DNA of 5,477 nucleotides, from positions 1-5,477 of the forward strand of contig JAKAMM010000136.1 in NCBI GenBank assembly GCA_021812905.1. Reading direction: 5' to 3'. Made by a program: the position numbers and the translations under genes. How positions within the stretch are numbered: the first letter of the stretch is position 1; each line of letters starts with the position of its first letter. Below are positions 1 to 5,477 of the stretch, in pieces. This DNA is from Chloroflexota bacterium (GTDB lineage: Bacteria > Chloroflexota > Anaerolineae > Anaerolineales > Villigracilaceae). The notes below the pieces were generated by a model that was given only the letters and a program-made list of their open reading frames with translations, was not told the origin of the DNA and searched no databases.

Positions 1-241
1 AAGTCCAATCGAGTTGCAGATTGCCGATGTGCATCCACTGCGCCAAAAAGACAGAGACCGCTTCGGGATGCTGGGCCACCGAATAGGCCAGCAGGACCGA
101 AACAACGAATGCCAAACCGGACGCCAAACTGGCCACCGTTCCGATGACTTTTTCGCTGAACCGGCCGCCGAAGATGATGTTGACCAGCAAACCAATGATG
201 GGGAAAAATACGATCCAGGGGGCGAGATAAAAGAACGTCAT
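1..241 (-). CDS. nuoL: NADH-quinone oxidoreductase subunit L, N-terminal fragment (cut by window edge)
   Basis: NuoL is the distal antiporter-like proton-pumping subunit of complex I. Only the first 80 codons are present; the frame is open to the left edge. The fragment begins MTFFYLAPWIVFFPIIGLLV, a hydrophobic first helix with the proline/glycine pattern usual at NuoL N-termini. It continues through FGGRFSEKVIGTVAS to a second helix (about 40-58) and then an extracytoplasmic-type stretch, FLAQWMHIGN, matching the region before the third NuoL helix. The ATG at 241 is 3 bp after the nuoK stop, with AAGGG (253-249) 7 bases upstream. The position directly after nuoK agrees with the standard nuo order. 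The catalytic lysines and the long lateral helix lie outside the window. The fragment alone cannot fully exclude another antiporter-like subunit, but the gene order makes NuoL by far the best reading. Confidence 0.92.
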   Translation of the reverse strand, partial: MTFFYLAPWIVFFPIIGLLVNIIFGGRFSEKVIGTVASLASGLAFVVSVLLAYSVAQHPEAVSVFLAQWMHIGNLQLDWT

Positions 242-244
242 GTG

Positions 245-547
245 TTATCCCTTGAGGCTGTTCATCTCGTCAATGTTGATGCTGTGCTTCGTGCGGAAGA
301 TGGCAACCAGCAAGGCCAGGCCCACCGCAACTTCAGCGGCGGCCACGGTCATGACGAAGAAGACGAAAATCTGTCCGCTCAAATTTTGATAGGAGCGGGC
401 GAAGGCCGCGAACGCAAGGTTGGCGGCGTTGAGCATCAACTCGACGGACATGAAGATGATCAGCGGGTTGCGGCGGATGAGCACACCCAGCGCCCCGATG
501 GTGAAAAGCATAGCGGAAAGCGCGACATAATACGTAACGGGCATCAT
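245..547 (-). CDS. nuoK: NADH-quinone oxidoreductase subunit K (MrpC-like membrane subunit)
   Basis: NuoK is a three-helix membrane subunit, related to MrpC of the Mrp antiporters, that forms part of a proton channel in complex I. The product is 100 residues, the usual family length. Its helices are at about 7-23, 28-48 and 59-82. The two conserved membrane glutamates are present: Glu36 in [11 protein letters not shown] and Glu72 in [11 protein letters not shown]. They sit at the same positions as the functionally essential Glu36 and Glu72 of E. coli NuoK. The ATG at 547 overlaps the nuoJ stop by 4 bp. A good AAAGGAG (562-556) is 8 bases upstream, which favours this ATG over the adjacent second ATG at 544. 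The TAA is at 247-245, 3 bp before nuoL. There are no signs of damage. Confidence 0.97.
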   Translation of the reverse strand: MMPVTYYVALSAMLFTIGALGVLIRRNPLIIFMSVELMLNAANLAFAAFARSYQNLSGQIFVFFVMTVAAAEVAVGLALLVAIFRTKHSINIDEMNSLKG

Positions 548-1053
548 GGCTTTTTCTCCTTTAGCGTCAGGACAATCGCGCCGACCATCGCAACCAGCAA
601 CAGAACGGATGTCACTTCAAACGGAAGAAGATATTGATTAAATAAGGCATTGCCGATGGCTTGTGGGCTGCCAAACGTTTCCACTGGTTGCGGAATTTCC
701 CCGCTGGCGGCTTTGCGGACGAAGAGCAGATAAACCGATTCCCCAGCCAGGATCAAGGCAAGGATAAAAGCCAGTGGTCTCTGCCAGGGCAATGCTTTCG
801 ATGCAGGCAAAACAGCCGTGCCGAGCAGCATGATGACGAACAGGAACAGCACCATGATCGCGCCCGCATATACACTGACCTGCGCCATGGCAATGAACGG
901 CGCGTTGAGCAGGATGTAAAAGATCGCCACCGTGCCAAAGTTCAACACGAGGAAGAGCGCCGAGTACACCGCGCTTTTACTGAGCAACATGCCGAAGGCG
1001 GTGGCGATGGCGACAAGTGCGAGAATGGAAAACACAATGAAGTCAGTGGTCAT
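544..1053 (-). CDS. nuoJ: NADH-quinone oxidoreductase subunit J (membrane-arm subunit)
   Basis: NuoJ is a small membrane subunit of complex I lying between NuoH and NuoK; its third helix contains the pi-bulge implicated in coupling. I read five hydrophobic helices in the 169-residue product: about 4-22, 30-48, 53-78, 91-112 and 143-163. The third, with [16 protein letters not shown], is the family's most conserved part, and the last ([18 protein letters not shown]) is also characteristic. I chose the ATG at 1053 over the in-frame TTG at 1059. The purine-rich AAAAGG at 1065-1060 sits 6 bases before the ATG but directly against the TTG, leaving that codon no spacer; the TTG would add only two residues. 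It starts 24 bp after nuoI. Its TGA (546-544) overlaps the nuoK ATG in an ATGA junction, a typical sign of translational coupling. Identification rests on family pattern and operon position and is firm. Confidence 0.95.
   Translation of the reverse strand: MTTDFIVFSILALVAIATAFGMLLSKSAVYSALFLVLNFGTVAIFYILLNAPFIAMAQVSVYAGAIMVLFLFVIMLLGTAVLPASKALPWQRPLAFILALILAGESVYLLFVRKAASGEIPQPVETFGSPQAIGNALFNQYLLPFEVTSVLLLVAMVGAIVLTLKEKKP
556..562 (-). promoter_or_regulatory. Ribosome binding site for nuoK
   Basis: AAAGGAG on the minus strand, inside the 3' end of nuoJ, lies 8 bases before the nuoK ATG at 547. It is the strongest Shine-Dalgarno match in the window. It favours the first of two adjacent ATG codons, because the second would be 11 bases away. 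Confidence 0.7.
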
Positions 1054-1059
1054 AAACAA

Positions 1060-1065
1060 CCTTTT
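1060..1065 (-). promoter_or_regulatory. Ribosome binding site deciding the nuoJ start
   Basis: The minus-strand sequence AAAAGG lies 6 bases upstream of the ATG at 1053 and immediately abuts an in-frame TTG at 1059. Normal Shine-Dalgarno spacing therefore favours the ATG as the nuoJ start. This is inferred from spacing alone. Confidence 0.6.
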
Positions 1066-1077
1066 GATTAGCGGTCA

Positions 1078-1584
1078 CTAATCGGTGGAATCTTTCATCT
1101 CAGGCACCGAGCGTGTAAACACTCCAGCGCTTGTTTTCTGCGGCGTGGTCTGTGCGGCATTCGCCACGGATTCGAGCAGCATCTCTTTGGGATAAATGGC
1201 GTTACGGCGGTCGGTGAAGGATAACTCGTAGTTATCGCCAAGCACAATCGCCTCGGTCGGACAGGCGTCTTCGCAGAACCCACAATAGATACAGCGCAGC
1301 ATGTTGATCTCATAAGTGGACGCGTAGCGTTCGCCGGGCGAGAAGCGTTTCTCGTCGGTGTTGGCCGAAGCCTCGACGAAGATCGCGTCCGATGGGCAGG
1401 CCGCCGCGCATAACGAGCATCCGATGCACTTTTCCAAACCGTTATCGTAGCGCTTCAAAACGTGCCGACCACGGAAGCGCGGTTTAACCGGTTTCTTCTC
1501 TTCCGGATATTGAACCGTCACCACCGGATCGAAAATCATGGATTTGAACGTGGTCCACAGGCCGCGTCCCAATTCTTTAAGCAT
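1078..1584 (-). CDS. nuoI: NADH-quinone oxidoreductase subunit I (two 4Fe-4S ferredoxin-like subunit)
   Basis: NuoI carries clusters N6a and N6b, which link NuoG to the terminal cluster N2 in NuoB. The 168-residue product has two classic ferredoxin motifs. The first is CIGCSLCAAACP, with Cys53, Cys56, Cys59 and Cys63; the second is CIYCGFCEDACP, with Cys98, Cys101, Cys104 and Cys108. In each, the last cysteine is followed by proline, as usual for 8Fe ferredoxins, and the fourth cysteine of one motif normally completes the cluster of the other. The N-terminus (LGRGLWTTFKSMI...VTVQYPEEK) is the family's amphipathic membrane-contacting stretch. The tail after about residue 145 is polar and low in conserved features. 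The ATG at 1584 lies inside the end of nuoH, with AAGGTGG just upstream (1594-1588). The TAG stop is at 1080-1078. All eight ligands are intact. Confidence 0.97.
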   Translation of the reverse strand: MLKELGRGLWTTFKSMIFDPVVTVQYPEEKKPVKPRFRGRHVLKRYDNGLEKCIGCSLCAAACPSDAIFVEASANTDEKRFSPGERYASTYEINMLRCIYCGFCEDACPTEAIVLGDNYELSFTDRRNAIYPKEMLLESVANAAQTTPQKTSAGVFTRSVPEMKDSTD

Positions 1585-2692
1585 GAGCCACCTTCCTTCT
1601 CAGCGATTTGTTCACCAGTAAAGCCGCGATGAGTCCTGCCGCAATGGACAAGATGGGGATGATCCAAATGTAAACCGCGCCCAATTGACCTGCCATCACA
1701 ACACCGATCGCTGTGATGAAGACAACCGCCAGCGAGAGCGGCAGAAGCACCTTCCAGCCGAACGCCATCAAACGGTCGTAGCGGATGCGCGGCCAAGTGG
1801 CGCGGATCCAGATCATGACGAACAGCAACAAGACAACTTTGATCAGCAAATAGACAGGGCCAAGCAAGGGCCAACGATCCACGAATGGACCGAGATAACC
1901 GCCGAAATACAATGTGGCCCCGATCATGCTGACCACGATCATCTTCTCGTATTCAGCCATGAAAAACAGCGCAAACTTCATTCCGGAATATTCAGCGTGA
2001 TAACCCGCCGTCAATTCCTGCTCCGCTTCGGGCATATCGAACGGCGCGCGGTTGACCTCCGCCAGAACCGCGATCATAAAGATCACCGCGCCCATCGGCT
2101 GGATGACCACGAACCACATCCCCGCCTGTTGATTGACGATGTCGATCAGGCGCATGGAATTGCCCAGCATAATGGCGACCACAATGCTGAGCCCAAGCGC
2201 GATTTCGTAGGAGATCATTTGCGCCGTGGAACGCATCCCGCCGAGCAGGGCATATTTATTGTTCGACGACCAGCCCGCCAGCACGATACCGTAAACCGCG
2301 ATCGAAGCAATCGCCGTTAGATACAGCACGCCGACATTGATATCCGCCACATAGAGCGTGATCACACGGTTGGTGAACGGCAGTATGAAACTCGTGCCAA
2401 GCGGAATAACCGCCGCGATGATCATGGCTGGCACCACTGTTACGATTGGCGCAATAAAGAAGACCAACTTGTCCGCAGTCGAAGGCGTGAGCTCTTCCTT
2501 GAAGATCAACTTGACCGCGTCCGCAACCGGTTGTAACAAACCCTGCGGCCCGGCGCGGTTCGGCCCAACGCGCACCTGGATTTTTGCCAATGCGCGGCGT
2601 TCATATAAAGTCAGGTAGGCAAAGCCCGTCAGGACCGCAAAGATCAAGACAAAGCCTTTGATCGCCCATTCAATCCACATCGTGTAATCCAT
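1577..2692 (-). CDS. nuoH: NADH-quinone oxidoreductase subunit H (quinone-site membrane subunit)
   Basis: NuoH anchors the peripheral arm of complex I to the membrane and helps form the quinone chamber and the start of the proton pathway. The 371-residue protein is strongly hydrophobic. TM1 (about 9-30) runs into the family signature YERRALAKIQVRVGPNRAGP (30-49). Two more signatures follow: SNNKYALLGGMRSTAQMISYE (about 143-163), and the acidic loop AEVNRAPFDMPEAEQEL (211-227) continuing into AEYSG and MAEYEK. These loop glutamates are the conserved ones thought to couple quinone chemistry to proton movement. A further hydrophobic segment (about 339-360) makes the protein longer than E. coli NuoH (325) and close to Thermus Nqo8 (365). 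The ATG at 2692 has GAGG five bases upstream, within the end of nuoG. The TAA at 1579-1577 lies inside nuoI, an 8-bp overlap that suggests translational coupling. Confidence 0.97.
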   Translation of the reverse strand: MDYTMWIEWAIKGFVLIFAVLTGFAYLTLYERRALAKIQVRVGPNRAGPQGLLQPVADAVKLIFKEELTPSTADKLVFFIAPIVTVVPAMIIAAVIPLGTSFILPFTNRVITLYVADINVGVLYLTAIASIAVYGIVLAGWSSNNKYALLGGMRSTAQMISYEIALGLSIVVAIMLGNSMRLIDIVNQQAGMWFVVIQPMGAVIFMIAVLAEVNRAPFDMPEAEQELTAGYHAEYSGMKFALFFMAEYEKMIVVSMIGATLYFGGYLGPFVDRWPLLGPVYLLIKVVLLLFVMIWIRATWPRIRYDRLMAFGWKVLLPLSLAVVFITAIGVVMAGQLGAVYIWIIPILSIAAGLIAALLVNKSLRRKVAHA

Positions 2693-2694
2693 CG

Positions 2695-5169
2695 CTACCT
2701 CACCGCGGCCTTTTTACCAACCTTCAAACCTGCCTCGGTCGGCTCATTGATCGGCAATCCCATCGAGCGCGGCATAAGCACCACACCCGCCGGGATCGTA
2801 TCGTCAATTTTCACAACCACTTCTTTGCTGACACCATCCAGACTCAACTTCACGCGTTCGCCCGCTTCGATCTCCAATTCCTTGGCGGCAGACGGATGCA
2901 GCGCGACAAACGTTTCGCCGATGCGCTGATCCAGCAATTCAGCCGACGCGACTGTCACGCCGCGGTCATAAAGTTTTGTGACCGGCACGGCCAGCAATTT
3001 ATTTTCTTTTGGACGAAGAGCCGCAACTTTCGGAAGCCGGGGCAGGGTCACCTTTTCGCCGCGTGACGCGGCGTTTGACAACTGCACGCCCAGGCCTTGC
3101 TTGTTCTCGTAAGTCGTACCACCGTAATACAAGTCGCCGCGCCCGACGATCGGCCACTGCTCCTTGATTTCGGCCAGCTTGGCATAATTCAAACCCGCAA
3201 AAGTCGGCAAATCAGCGGCCATAATCTCGAAAACCACCGAAGCCGACGTGCCCTCGAGGATAACGCCCATCTGTCTGGCGACCTGCGAAGTGATGGCGTA
3301 ATCAGGCTTGGTCTCGCCGAAAGCCGGTACAGCCGGATAGAAGCGTTGCACACGGCGCTCGCCCGAAGTAAAGGTCCCCTCGCGCTCAGTGTAAGCCTGT
3401 GCGGTAAAAACCACATCCGCAAGTTTGGCAGTCTCGGTCTCAAACAAATCCTGAACCGCAACAAATTTCGCGGAGTTCAAAGCCTTGGCCAAAGCCGGGT
3501 CATCGCCCGCCGGGTCCGCGCCGACAATATAAACCGTTTTGCCTTTGAGAGCCGCCACAAGATTTTCTTCGGGACGGAAACCGATCTCCCACGCACCTTG
3601 ATCGTTGGCGCGCTGCCACACACCGACCAAACCATTGTTCGGCCTGCCGACGTGTTCTGTGTCATTCAGTGCGCGAGCACAGGCAATTGCCAAAGCGGAC
3701 GAACCTTCGAGTCCAAGCCCGTCGCTTCCGAACAGGACCACGGCATTGTCAGCCTTCGTAAAGGCATCGCCGACTTTACCTTTTTTAGTTAAGTCTTGAA
3801 CGGTCTTTACTTCGTCGCCATACGAATATCGAATAACGAAATCCGAATATCGCTCCAGCTTGGTCTCGCGCGGGTTGGCAACGATCAACGTCGCGCCGCG
3901 TTCGGCGGCCTGTTTGACTCTCAAGTACCAAATCGGCGCTTCTTCATATAGATCGGAAGCCGCGACAACGATCGTCGTTCCTTTTCCCATCTCGGCAAAG
4001 TTCGTGCCTGCGCCGACACCGACCAGCGAGGTCAAATCGCCGCCACCCATGTTTGAATAAAGAACCGCCTTGCCGCCAACCTGATCCGCAAGCGATTTCA
4101 AGTTGAACAAATCTTCATTGGACAAACGTCCCGAAGCCAGAACAACAAAATTCTTTTTGGCCTCCGCAAATGCCGTACCGGCGGCCTTGGTCGCGGCGTC
4201 CCACGAAGCCTTTGCCAGTTTGCCATCCTTGCGGACAAGCGGCTTGCTCAAACGCGCATCGCTCTCGGCATAGTGATATGCAAAGCGGCCTTTATCGCAA
4301 ATCCACGTTTCGTTGACTTCTTCGTTCTGCCGCGGCATGACGCGTTTGATGACGATCTTGCCATCCGCCCTGGCTTCACGGCGTGTGTTGAAGGTTGTGT
4401 TGCAACCAACCGGGCATTGCGAACAAATCGAAGCAGACGCGTCCAACTCCCACGCACGGGCGCCAAAGCGGAAGTCGGCGGTGGTCAACGCGCCGACCGG
4501 GCAGATGTCAGTGGTGTTGCCCGAAAAAACGGAATCAAATCCAGGGTCCGATAATGAGACAATCTGGGTCGAACGGCCGCGTTCATCGAAGTCTATCACC
4601 GCGTCGCCCGCGATCTCATCCTGAAAACGGATACAACGCGCACACTGGATGCAGCGTTCCTGATCGAGGAAGATGAGTTCGCCGAGTGGGACATTTTTGG
4701 CGAGGTGCATTTTCTCATCGTACAAGTAGCGGCTCTGCCCCGGACCGTGAGCCATTGTCAGGTTCTGGAGAGGACACTCACCGCCCTTATCGCAGATCGG
4801 ACAATCGAGTGGGTGCGAAGTCAATAGAAATTCAAGATTGTCCTTTTGCCCGGCTTTGGCTTTGTCAGATTGCGTCAGAACAACCATACCCTCCGAAACA
4901 GGATTTGTGCAGGCCGTTTCAAGTTTGGGCATGAATTGAAGTCTGGGCTGGCCTTTATCATCAAGAATGGCTTTGCCTGTGGCGCGGTCGATCATCGGGC
5001 GGCCAATCTCAACCATACACTGACGGCACATACCAACCGGTTCCATCTTGGGATGGTAGCAGAAGACGGGCACGTCAATGCCCGCTATTTTGGCCGCATC
5101 CACAACCAACATCCCTTGCGGGACGGTTATTTTTTTATCATCAATCGTCAACGTTACTTGTTTTGTCAT
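2695..5169 (-). CDS. nuoG: NADH-quinone oxidoreductase subunit G (iron-sulfur protein with molybdopterin-oxidoreductase-like domain)
   Basis: NuoG is the largest peripheral-arm subunit of complex I and carries electrons from NuoF towards NuoI. The 824-residue product starts with a ferredoxin-like 2Fe-2S domain (Cys37, Cys48, Cys51, Cys87). Next comes the His-Cys3 4Fe-4S motif of cluster N5 (His119, Cys123, Cys126, Cys132), then a second 4Fe-4S motif for N4 (Cys173, Cys176, Cys179, Cys223). A third set (Cys249, Cys252, Cys256, Cys291) matches the N7 cluster found only in some bacteria. From about residue 300 onward it resembles a molybdopterin oxidoreductase, including REGTFTSGERRVQ and a beta-rich C-terminal domain from about residue 720. 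In complex I this domain is structural and holds no cofactor. The length lies between the Thermus (about 780) and E. coli (about 910) proteins. The ATG at 5169 has a modest GGAG four bases upstream and gives the usual short N-terminus. The TAG stop is 2 bp before nuoH. No frameshift is seen. Confidence 0.97.
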   Translation of the reverse strand: MTKQVTLTIDDKKITVPQGMLVVDAAKIAGIDVPVFCYHPKMEPVGMCRQCMVEIGRPMIDRATGKAILDDKGQPRLQFMPKLETACTNPVSEGMVVLTQSDKAKAGQKDNLEFLLTSHPLDCPICDKGGECPLQNLTMAHGPGQSRYLYDEKMHLAKNVPLGELIFLDQERCIQCARCIRFQDEIAGDAVIDFDERGRSTQIVSLSDPGFDSVFSGNTTDICPVGALTTADFRFGARAWELDASASICSQCPVGCNTTFNTRREARADGKIVIKRVMPRQNEEVNETWICDKGRFAYHYAESDARLSKPLVRKDGKLAKASWDAATKAAGTAFAEAKKNFVVLASGRLSNEDLFNLKSLADQVGGKAVLYSNMGGGDLTSLVGVGAGTNFAEMGKGTTIVVAASDLYEEAPIWYLRVKQAAERGATLIVANPRETKLERYSDFVIRYSYGDEVKTVQDLTKKGKVGDAFTKADNAVVLFGSDGLGLEGSSALAIACARALNDTEHVGRPNNGLVGVWQRANDQGAWEIGFRPEENLVAALKGKTVYIVGADPAGDDPALAKALNSAKFVAVQDLFETETAKLADVVFTAQAYTEREGTFTSGERRVQRFYPAVPAFGETKPDYAITSQVARQMGVILEGTSASVVFEIMAADLPTFAGLNYAKLAEIKEQWPIVGRGDLYYGGTTYENKQGLGVQLSNAASRGEKVTLPRLPKVAALRPKENKLLAVPVTKLYDRGVTVASAELLDQRIGETFVALHPSAAKELEIEAGERVKLSLDGVSKEVVVKIDDTIPAGVVLMPRSMGLPINEPTEAGLKVGKKAAVR

Positions 5170-5184
5170 AAGTCTCCGAGGAAA

Positions 5185-5236
5185 CGTAATGCGTAGTGAG
5201 TAATTCGTAAAGGCGTTTCACGCATCACGCATTACG
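5185..5236. repeat. Imperfect inverted repeat (potential mRNA hairpin) in the nuoF-nuoG gap
   Basis: The outer arms are a perfect 10-bp inverted repeat: CGTAATGCGT at 5185-5194 and its reverse complement at 5227-5236. Pairing continues inward symmetrically with mismatches. Of the next 13 positions (5195-5207 against 5214-5226), 7 are Watson-Crick pairs, and 2 more would be G-U in the minus-strand RNA. This leaves a 6-base loop at 5208-5213. The arms are built from related short units (GCGTAAT, GCGTGAT). The element covers the nuoF stop codon and ends 15 bp before the nuoG ATG. It has no U-run after it, so it does not look like an intrinsic terminator. It could be a dispersed intergenic repeat, an mRNA-processing or stability hairpin, or both; the sequence alone does not say which. 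Confidence 0.7.
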
Positions 5237-5477
5237 GATTATGTACTTTGAAATCCTGTGGAAATCTTTCGATCCCGGTCACCACTGCCATCGTGGAGAA
5301 CTCGCCCAAAGGACACAGGCATTTGCCCTGCATTTGTTTGGCAACGTTGAGAAGCAAATCCACAGTAGCCGTCGAATGTTTGCCATCACGAATATCATCG
5401 ATCAAGTGCATCATCCAATAGGTACCTTCGCGGCAGGTGGTGCATTTTCCGCACGATTCGTGTTTGAAGAAATGGAT
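5232..5477 (-). CDS. nuoF: NADH-quinone oxidoreductase subunit F, C-terminal fragment (cut by window edge)
   Basis: NuoF is the peripheral-arm subunit of complex I that binds NADH and FMN and passes electrons through 4Fe-4S cluster N3. Only the last 81 codons are in the window; the frame is open to the right edge and ends at a TAA at 5234-5232. The fragment begins IHFFKHESCGKCTTCREG, the hallmark N3 motif. Its three clustered cysteines are fragment residues 9, 12 and 15, and the fourth ligand is Cys55 in CPLGEF, 40 residues after the third, which matches the family spacing. Most family members have CTPC where this has CTTC, a small change beside the ligands. The NADH- and FMN-binding domains lie outside the window. 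It is the first gene of the visible operon segment, and nuoG follows after a 62-bp gap. An internal Met at 5414 is not the true start, because the N3 motif lies upstream of it. Identification is very secure. Confidence 0.97.
   Translation of the reverse strand: MHFFKHESCGKCTTCREGTYWMMHLIDDIRDGKHSTATVDLLLNVAKQMQGKCLCPLGEFSTMAVVTGIERFPQDFKVHNP

Noticed and set aside
14..637. Long plus-strand open frame (207 codons) at the left end
   Set aside because: It runs antisense across nuoL, nuoK and the end of nuoJ, which are clear family members with coupled starts. Its product is a low-complexity mix of polar residues (Q, D, H, R, E), typical of the complement of membrane-protein genes.
1054..1059. 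TTG at 1059 as the start of nuoJ
   Set aside because: The AAAAGG motif directly abuts the TTG, leaving no spacer, whereas the ATG at 1053 is 6 bases away from it.
661..1071. Plus-strand open frame of 136 codons opposite nuoJ
   Set aside because: It is antisense to a well-supported gene, has the same charged and polar composition caused by complementing hydrophobic codons, and shows no recognisable domain.
1685..2320. Plus-strand open frame of 211 codons opposite nuoH
   Set aside because: It is antisense to nuoH's conserved core; the product is rich in D, H, Q and R without any recognisable domain, so it is a shadow frame.
3097..3792. Plus-strand open frame of 231 codons opposite nuoG
   Set aside because: It lies wholly within the continuous nuoG reading frame on the other strand and shows no recognisable family pattern; it is best explained as codon-bias shadowing.
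5185..5236. Intrinsic terminator between nuoF and nuoG
   Set aside because: The stem is imperfect and AT/GC mixed, and no U-run follows it on the minus strand. The next gene continues the same complex, so termination here would make little sense.

Overview
The window is an uninterrupted stretch of a bacterial operon for the proton-pumping NADH:quinone oxidoreductase (respiratory complex I, NDH-1). Every gene is on the minus strand, so transcription runs from the high coordinates to the low ones in the order nuoF (3' end only), nuoG, nuoH, nuoI, nuoJ, nuoK, nuoL (5' end only). The plus-strand reading frames are all shadows of these genes.

Layout: 5477-5232 is the last 81 codons of nuoF with its N3 iron-sulfur motif. 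A 62-bp gap follows (5231-5170), the only sizeable intergenic space, and it is largely filled by an imperfect inverted repeat that also covers the nuoF stop codon. nuoG (5169-2695) is followed 2 bp later by nuoH (2692-1577), which overlaps nuoI (1584-1078) by 8 bp. nuoJ most likely starts at an ATG at 1053, 24 bp after nuoI, and overlaps nuoK by an ATGA junction (544-547). nuoL begins at 241, 3 bp after nuoK, and leaves the window at its left edge. This tight spacing points to one polycistronic mRNA with translational coupling. No promoter or terminator can be supported inside the window.

How the genes work together: NuoF (NADH/FMN site and cluster N3) passes electrons to NuoG (motifs for one 2Fe-2S and three 4Fe-4S clusters, including the extra N7 type), then to NuoI (two 4Fe-4S, N6a/N6b). 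Electrons finally reach quinone at the site that NuoH forms with NuoB and NuoD, which lie outside the window. NuoJ, NuoK and NuoL belong to the proton-translocating membrane arm. All cluster-ligand cysteines and the expected membrane glutamates are present, so the encoded part of the complex looks functional.

Organism: the gene order, the protein character, the moderate GC and the GCGTGAT/GCGTAAT-type repeat would fit a member of the Chloroflexota (Anaerolineae-like). This is inference from general impression and not a demonstrated placement. I found no mobile element, RNA gene, CRISPR array or novel system. This is a core respiratory locus, and the repeat in the nuoF-nuoG gap is its most unusual element.
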